Position numbers and translations under genes: made by a program
Assembly (NCBI GenBank): GCA_900660155.1
Contig: CABFPE010000122.1
Location: 223,107-287,106 of the forward strand
Direction: 5' to 3'
Length of the DNA stretch: 64,000 nt
Source of the DNA: Hofstenia miamia
Lineage: Eukaryota > Xenacoelomorpha > Acoela > Hofsteniidae
Shown here: positions 59,409-64,000 of the stretch, piece after piece
Layout: each line of letters starts with the position of its first letter
How positions within the stretch are numbered: position 1 is the stretch's first letter
Notes under the pieces: model-generated
What the model was told of the DNA's origin: nothing
Seen by the model: the letters and a program-made list of their open reading frames with translations, nothing else
The model's database searches: none

Positions 59409-62400
59409 CTAAAAAGATGGTTAGTAATATAACTACGAATTTGTAGATTCATTGTCAACCCCCCGTGATCAAGCAAGTTGCAATCAAAGATATCAAATAT
59501 AGATCTTTTTTGCTAGTTAGTATTTGGAAACTTTTAGTAGCTACATGAAATCTATTTTACTGTATAATTAAAGCCAGATTGGGTCCAAATATTCGAATAG
59601 AAAATATATATTTTGTTAAAATTCAGTTTGACAAACTATATAGTACATATATATTCAGAACAAATTTTGGGGATGATGTTCATTAAAAATTCAATGAGAT
59701 TAAAAAATCCCGTTTACTAATAAAGATGAATACTGTGTAGTAGCATTTGATAATATTGACTGAATTGTAGAACTCTAATTCTTGATATGAAACCGCCAAG
59801 TGTGACAAATGACTGACGCGAATACAATGCTTGTATGCCTATTAAATTTGAATTGAAAAAACCTAGTAATTTTCATATATTAGCATTTTTTACATTTTGA
59901 AAAAAAATGAATGATTTAAAAAATATGAATATTCCACGAAATTTTTTTCTTAGACTTTGTTGTATATTGCAAGATTAACGAAAATGAAAGGTCCTGAAAA
60001 TGGAAGGATAGACTTTGAGACTTGAATTTCCCTGCCCTATTCACAATCCTGCTTGCATACCTATACAGTGATGTAATTCGATTAAAATCAAACGTATATT
60101 GGAAACTTCCCTTTATTGATTTCATATCAATTTTCATTGCTAGATTAAAGTGTCTCTTTGTCATACTTCAACTCTTGACAAACAACTTTTTTTTCATTCT
60201 TAGATTATTATTGTATTTCGCAAGATATATGCGTGCACAAATCATAGTGTTTGTTACATAATGAAAAGTTGTAAGAAAAACAATTACTTCTGAAGCTTCT
60301 GTCAATATTACCTAAGCAGAGGTCTGAAAACCAGAAATTACCATGGATAATCATAAAGTAATCATAAATAAAGAACTTTTATTCGATGAATTATAGTGCC
60401 AGCTCAAAAAAATACCTTCAGCAGAAATAAGCGTACTTCTAAATTTACAAATGCAGGAAATAATATGTGATACTTATCATATATCTAGAGCTTGATGCAG
60501 TCAATCCATGGGCATCTTCTTAAGGATTGGAACTGCACTCTCTATTTTGTGTGGATAATCATTAGCATAACCCTTATAACAGGCCACGTTTACTACACGC
60601 CACACTCATTTCAGGGTTTCAAATGTTAAGGAAATCTTGAATCAAGCAAGTGGCGTTGACAAAATGACTAATTGAAATTTGTAAAAAATTTCGGCATTGC
60701 AATCCAAAATTTAAGCAAGACTCAATTTAAATTCCCATTGTCGTAGAATTGGATTTATATGCATTTTTATAGAAAGGTGTTATCTTTGTGAAATCTCATT
60801 TTGTTTATGGAAAACATTGAGGGCTTAAAACTGAATATGCAGAGTAGTATTTGAAAAGGATCAATCCAACCGAATCAAATCATCGTCATCTCACTCCAGA
60901 AGCAATAAGTGAGTGCAATTGTTGTACAACTGACCTACTTGTTGCTTGATTCTATTGCTCCACAATCCTAACGGGCTTAAATTGTGGAACATTTAATTGT
61001 GAACCGAGTTTTACCCGGTCGAAAAATGGAAGAATCCCAACATGACATTTCAGCGGTCATACTTAGAAATATAATGAACTGCGTTTATCCAAATCCTTAG
61101 CAATCAACGGAAAATTTGTAAATCTTAAACCATGTGCTTACAGCCAATTCATTTTGCTATTGTTTCCAATTGTTTGTATTATAAATATGTTAATCCGTTT
61201 GTTTTTAAATTATATTTTCCTGAGTCCTCTTTTTTGCGGCAATGTATACAACTGTAATAATGAAAAGGTATCAGAACAAAAAAAAACAAAACCTCAAAAG
61301 CTGTCACTTTTGATTCCTCTGTCTGAAAGTTGTAGATGATAAAAAATGGGTCCATTCAGGTTCTTAATGTATTGGAAATTATTCTATGCAAGGAGAGCTC
61401 TTTCCATGAAATTTATTATGTTCCTCTTTTTCCTTCAAAATTTTTTATAATTCTTATTTTACTAATTCTCAAGTGTCTTATTGCTGGTCGTAATGGATCA
61501 AAAAAAGTATGCAATGTTTCAATAAAATCAAAGACCTCATATACAATTCTCAAGATAGATTTTTTAATAAAACTCAAAATTCATGAAGCAAGGCTAAGTT
61601 TATATACAACTATTCTTTTGTTCTGAAGATTGAAGGACCAACATTAATGAACTGTTCGCTTGTACAACATTTATTTGATTAAGAACAACTTTGATGTCAC
61701 GTATTTAATTCCACTTAGTTACATTTTAATCTAGCCTTACGTTACCTCTTTTGGATATAAAATTATCAACAATTTTCAATGTTGACTTAACAGTCACAAT
61801 TTCTTGAAGCTTTCTTTCAAAATGAGATTGACCAATTGAACAAACTTACCAGATTATAGAACTGAGGGATTTTATAGTTCAATAGTCTTAGAAAACTCAA
61901 AATGGAGTGCATTATCGCTAGCAGGATCGCTAACAATTTTACACAAATTTTCAGCATATTATTCTTCGTATTTTTTGTGTAGAAGCTATTTAGCATATAT
62001 GTGATTTCGGCATTTATACGAATTAACCGTCCATTCAAAGCAATTGTAACAATTTGGCGTAGAACTTCTTTGGCAAAAGTTTAGAAATGGATAGTTTCAT
62101 AGCTTCGCCTCTAATCACTGTATGTGAATGAATTTCCTTTAAAAATATTTGCAACAATATAAATGGTGGGTTTTGGAGTGTCAAAATCTTCCATCCAAGC
62201 AAATGATTACTCGTCCATTTTCCATGTGAAAACTAATTATTAATTATAATTTTATTAGCTAAGTAATCATGTCTCTGAATATCAACTAGATACAGAAGAG
62301 GGGCATTTCATCTAATATGAAAAATATAATTACAGATTCCTATCTAATCACAAACATGTTGAAAAGATCAACAAGTTATATTTGAAAATTTCGAATTTTT

Positions 62401-62802
62401 GAAAAAGATTTAAATTCTCTCCATACGTAATGTTCATGCAAAGATATCACAAACCCATAATGGCGCAAAGTCAGGGGTCGTATAATCCGTAAGCATGACT
62501 TGATAGGAGAAGACAGTTCACAGAATAAGTGCAAAAAGAGGAGACTCTCTTCTATCACGTAGTGTTTTCACATTGAGCATAGTTTTTGAGCTACAAACGT
62601 TTAAAAATTTTTTATAGGATCATGAGAATTTTTTGAAAATCTCCAAGTTGCTTAAGGTTAAGAAAGTTAAAATAAATATAACTGAAAAAATATTAAGAAC
62701 AGAAAAGATTTTAGGGCTTAATAAGATATATTTTTGAAACGTTGACTGCGATTTTATTGTATAATATTCACTTTTTGGTTCTATTACCAATTAAAAACTA
62801 AC
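59409..62802 (-). other. Intron of receptor gene C (3394 bp)
   Basis: Donor AAAG|GTTAGT at 62802 and acceptor at 59409 on the minus strand. Content is AT-rich with no recognised gene or transposon domain; open stretches such as 61154-61339, 61336-61626 and 60022-60261 are without known motifs and probably chance. Confidence 0.85.
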
Positions 62803-63158
62803 CTTTCTAAAGAAATAAATGTAATATGAAAAATTGAAGAACAAGTGAGTACCCAGATCAACACACCACTGAAAAATAAACGACAATAGAAGTTTTCCAA
62901 TTGCCCTTCTGGTTTAACAATGGCCTCAGGAAACAATGATCGAGAGCTGAATGTACATGCTGTGAACAAATCTACAAAAGCCAAACTTGTGAATAAAAGA
63001 TTTGTAAAGGAAGATTTCATCTCCTTGCTGTTAAAGTAAACCAGAATCGCCAGCATATTGAAAATTAATGAGCCAATGTTTATTCCAAGAACAATGCCAA
63101 ACTGCAAGGATGTTGATGATTCAGGGTATGACTTCCATTTTAATGTTGCACCGCTCAT
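62803..63158 (-). CDS. Receptor gene C, exon 1: class A GPCR TM1-TM3
   Basis: Minus-strand exon of 356 bp, the same length as A and B. MSGATLKWKSYPESS keeps the W-x-x-Y-P pattern. N34 in TM1 (FNMLAILVY), NSKEMKSSFT in loop 1, SLAFVDLF with D63 in TM2, C92 before TM3, FISLER at 114-119 with the Arg codon split at phase 2. Orientation is opposite to A and B, so the family includes an inverted copy. Start chosen by alignment with A and B and by the conserved ATTGG element 51 bp upstream. Confidence 0.9.
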
Positions 63159-63199
63159 GCTAAATACTTGAATAATATTTTTTCAATTACAATTTTAAC

Positions 63200-63218
63200 C
63201 GTAATTAGCCAATTAAAT
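63200..63218 (-). promoter_or_regulatory. Conserved ATTGG element before gene C
   Basis: Minus strand reads AAATTTAATTGGCTAATTA; the CCAAT on the plus strand is at 63209-63213, 51 bp from the ATG. Matches the elements of A and B. Confidence 0.55.
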
Positions 63219-63337
63219 TTTAATTTGCTAGTAATGGAAGGAATTACATGGTGAAGAACTTTTGAACAAAACACAATTACAATTTTGCAATGACAGCACT
63301 CAATAGTGTAACTGCTTATATATACTGTATATATGCA

Positions 63338-63983
63338 GGGTGTTTCAAAAGTTTTGAGAACATTACAAATGCGTATATCTCATGAACTATTCAAGGTAGA
63401 AAAATAAAACTGGTGCCATTTTAAAGCTTGCGTAAACAAGTTTTGGTCATACTAATCATTGTTGTCTTATCTTTCAAGGGAAGGTGTCTATGGACCGTTC
63501 TTATTTGAAGAGGCAACTATCACTGGTGAATCCTATCTCAACAAGCTAGAAGACTGGTTAATGGCTCAGTTGGAAGAAGAAGAATTTTTGAGTAAGGCAG
63601 TTTCTTAACACAAGGCTGCCTTGTAGATGGATTGGTAGATGTGGACGAGGTGATGACGTTCTCATGCTCTGGCCTCCTAGATCTCCAGATCTTACCCCGT
63701 GTGACTTTTTCTTTGGGGCTTTGTCAAGCAACAAGTTTATGTGCCGCCCTTTCCAAGAGATATTGACGAACTAAAGGCTCGAATAACGGCAGTTGTAGGG
63801 ACCATTGACGTCGAGATGCTGGAACGCGTTTGGTAGGAAATGGTGCTCATATTGGGCAACATTGAAGATTTCCCACAAAACTTGAAACTTTAACCTTTCC
63901 AATGATACCCATTTTATTTTGCAACTCCTAATAGTTTTTGAGTTATTAAAAATCTTTATGGTCCCAGGACTTTGGAAACATAT
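63338..63983 (+). mobile_element. Mariner-like element, internally deleted
   Basis: Left end GGGTGTTTCAAAAGTTTTGA and right end (minus strand) TGTTTCCAAAGTCCTGGGAC are imperfect inverted copies in TA-rich flanks. Inside, GPFLFEEATITGESYLNKLE is followed by a deletion of the catalytic centre, then LNTRLPCRWIGR, WPPRSPDLTPCDFF, and DIDELKARITAVVGTIDVEM across frames. The first and second catalytic Asp regions and the DNA-binding head are missing. It is a lineage distinct from the copies at 10, 12 and 31 kb. Confidence 0.8.
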
Positions 63984-64000
63984 ATATATATATATATATA
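63979..64000. repeat. (TA)n microsatellite at window end
   Basis: TA dinucleotide run reaching the last base of the window. Confidence 0.9.

Overview
The window is AT-rich invertebrate nuclear DNA (class A GPCR genes with spliceosomal introns, many decayed eukaryotic transposons, long TA microsatellites, N-runs from assembly gaps). I cannot fix the phylum: the transposon mix (mariner-like elements with an N-terminal helix-turn-helix, Tc1, hAT, P-type, Ty3/Gypsy, non-LTR) fits an arthropod such as a chelicerate, but other invertebrates are possible. No rRNA, tRNA, CRISPR or bacterial operon was seen.

The only genes that look functional are three paralogous seven-transmembrane receptors, each with two coding exons of almost identical size and an intron that interrupts the Arg codon of the E-R (DRY) motif: gene A (+, 20291-24716, about 3.5 kb intron), gene B (+, 38304-39350, 84 bp intron with an odd acceptor) and gene C (-, 63158-58799, about 3.4 kb intron). 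A fourth copy survives only as a TM7 and tail relic at about 51355-51510. All three genes carry an ATTGG (inverted CCAAT) element 49-51 bp before the ATG. A and B also share 3' flanking sequence. This is a small, orphan, probably lineage-specific receptor cluster.

The rest is a transposon graveyard. 1-3640: LINE relic and hAT relic. 3885-7260: minus-strand LINE split by a Tc1-like element with clean 80 bp inverted repeats and TA target duplications. 10044-12630: two mariner-like relics. 15560-18170: mariner/Tc1 relic containing a TA-flanked element. 28097-30081: LINE. 30858-33122: several mariner-like pieces. 34618-36830: two hAT-like non-autonomous elements. 40766-41335: LINE. 42250-52900: a strikingly CpG-poor block with a Ty3/Gypsy relic, a P-element-like relic and the GPCR relic. 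53329-54016: an almost intact Tc/mariner-superfamily transposase with an intron and a small hairpin insertion. 63340-63980: mariner-like relic.

Three of the five single-N positions (16938, 28470, 55678) directly abut near-identical repeated blocks of about 370-1660 bp; at a fourth (10043) a diverged copy lies about 1.2 kb away. This is the pattern expected of uncollapsed contig overlaps, so copy numbers there should not be trusted.
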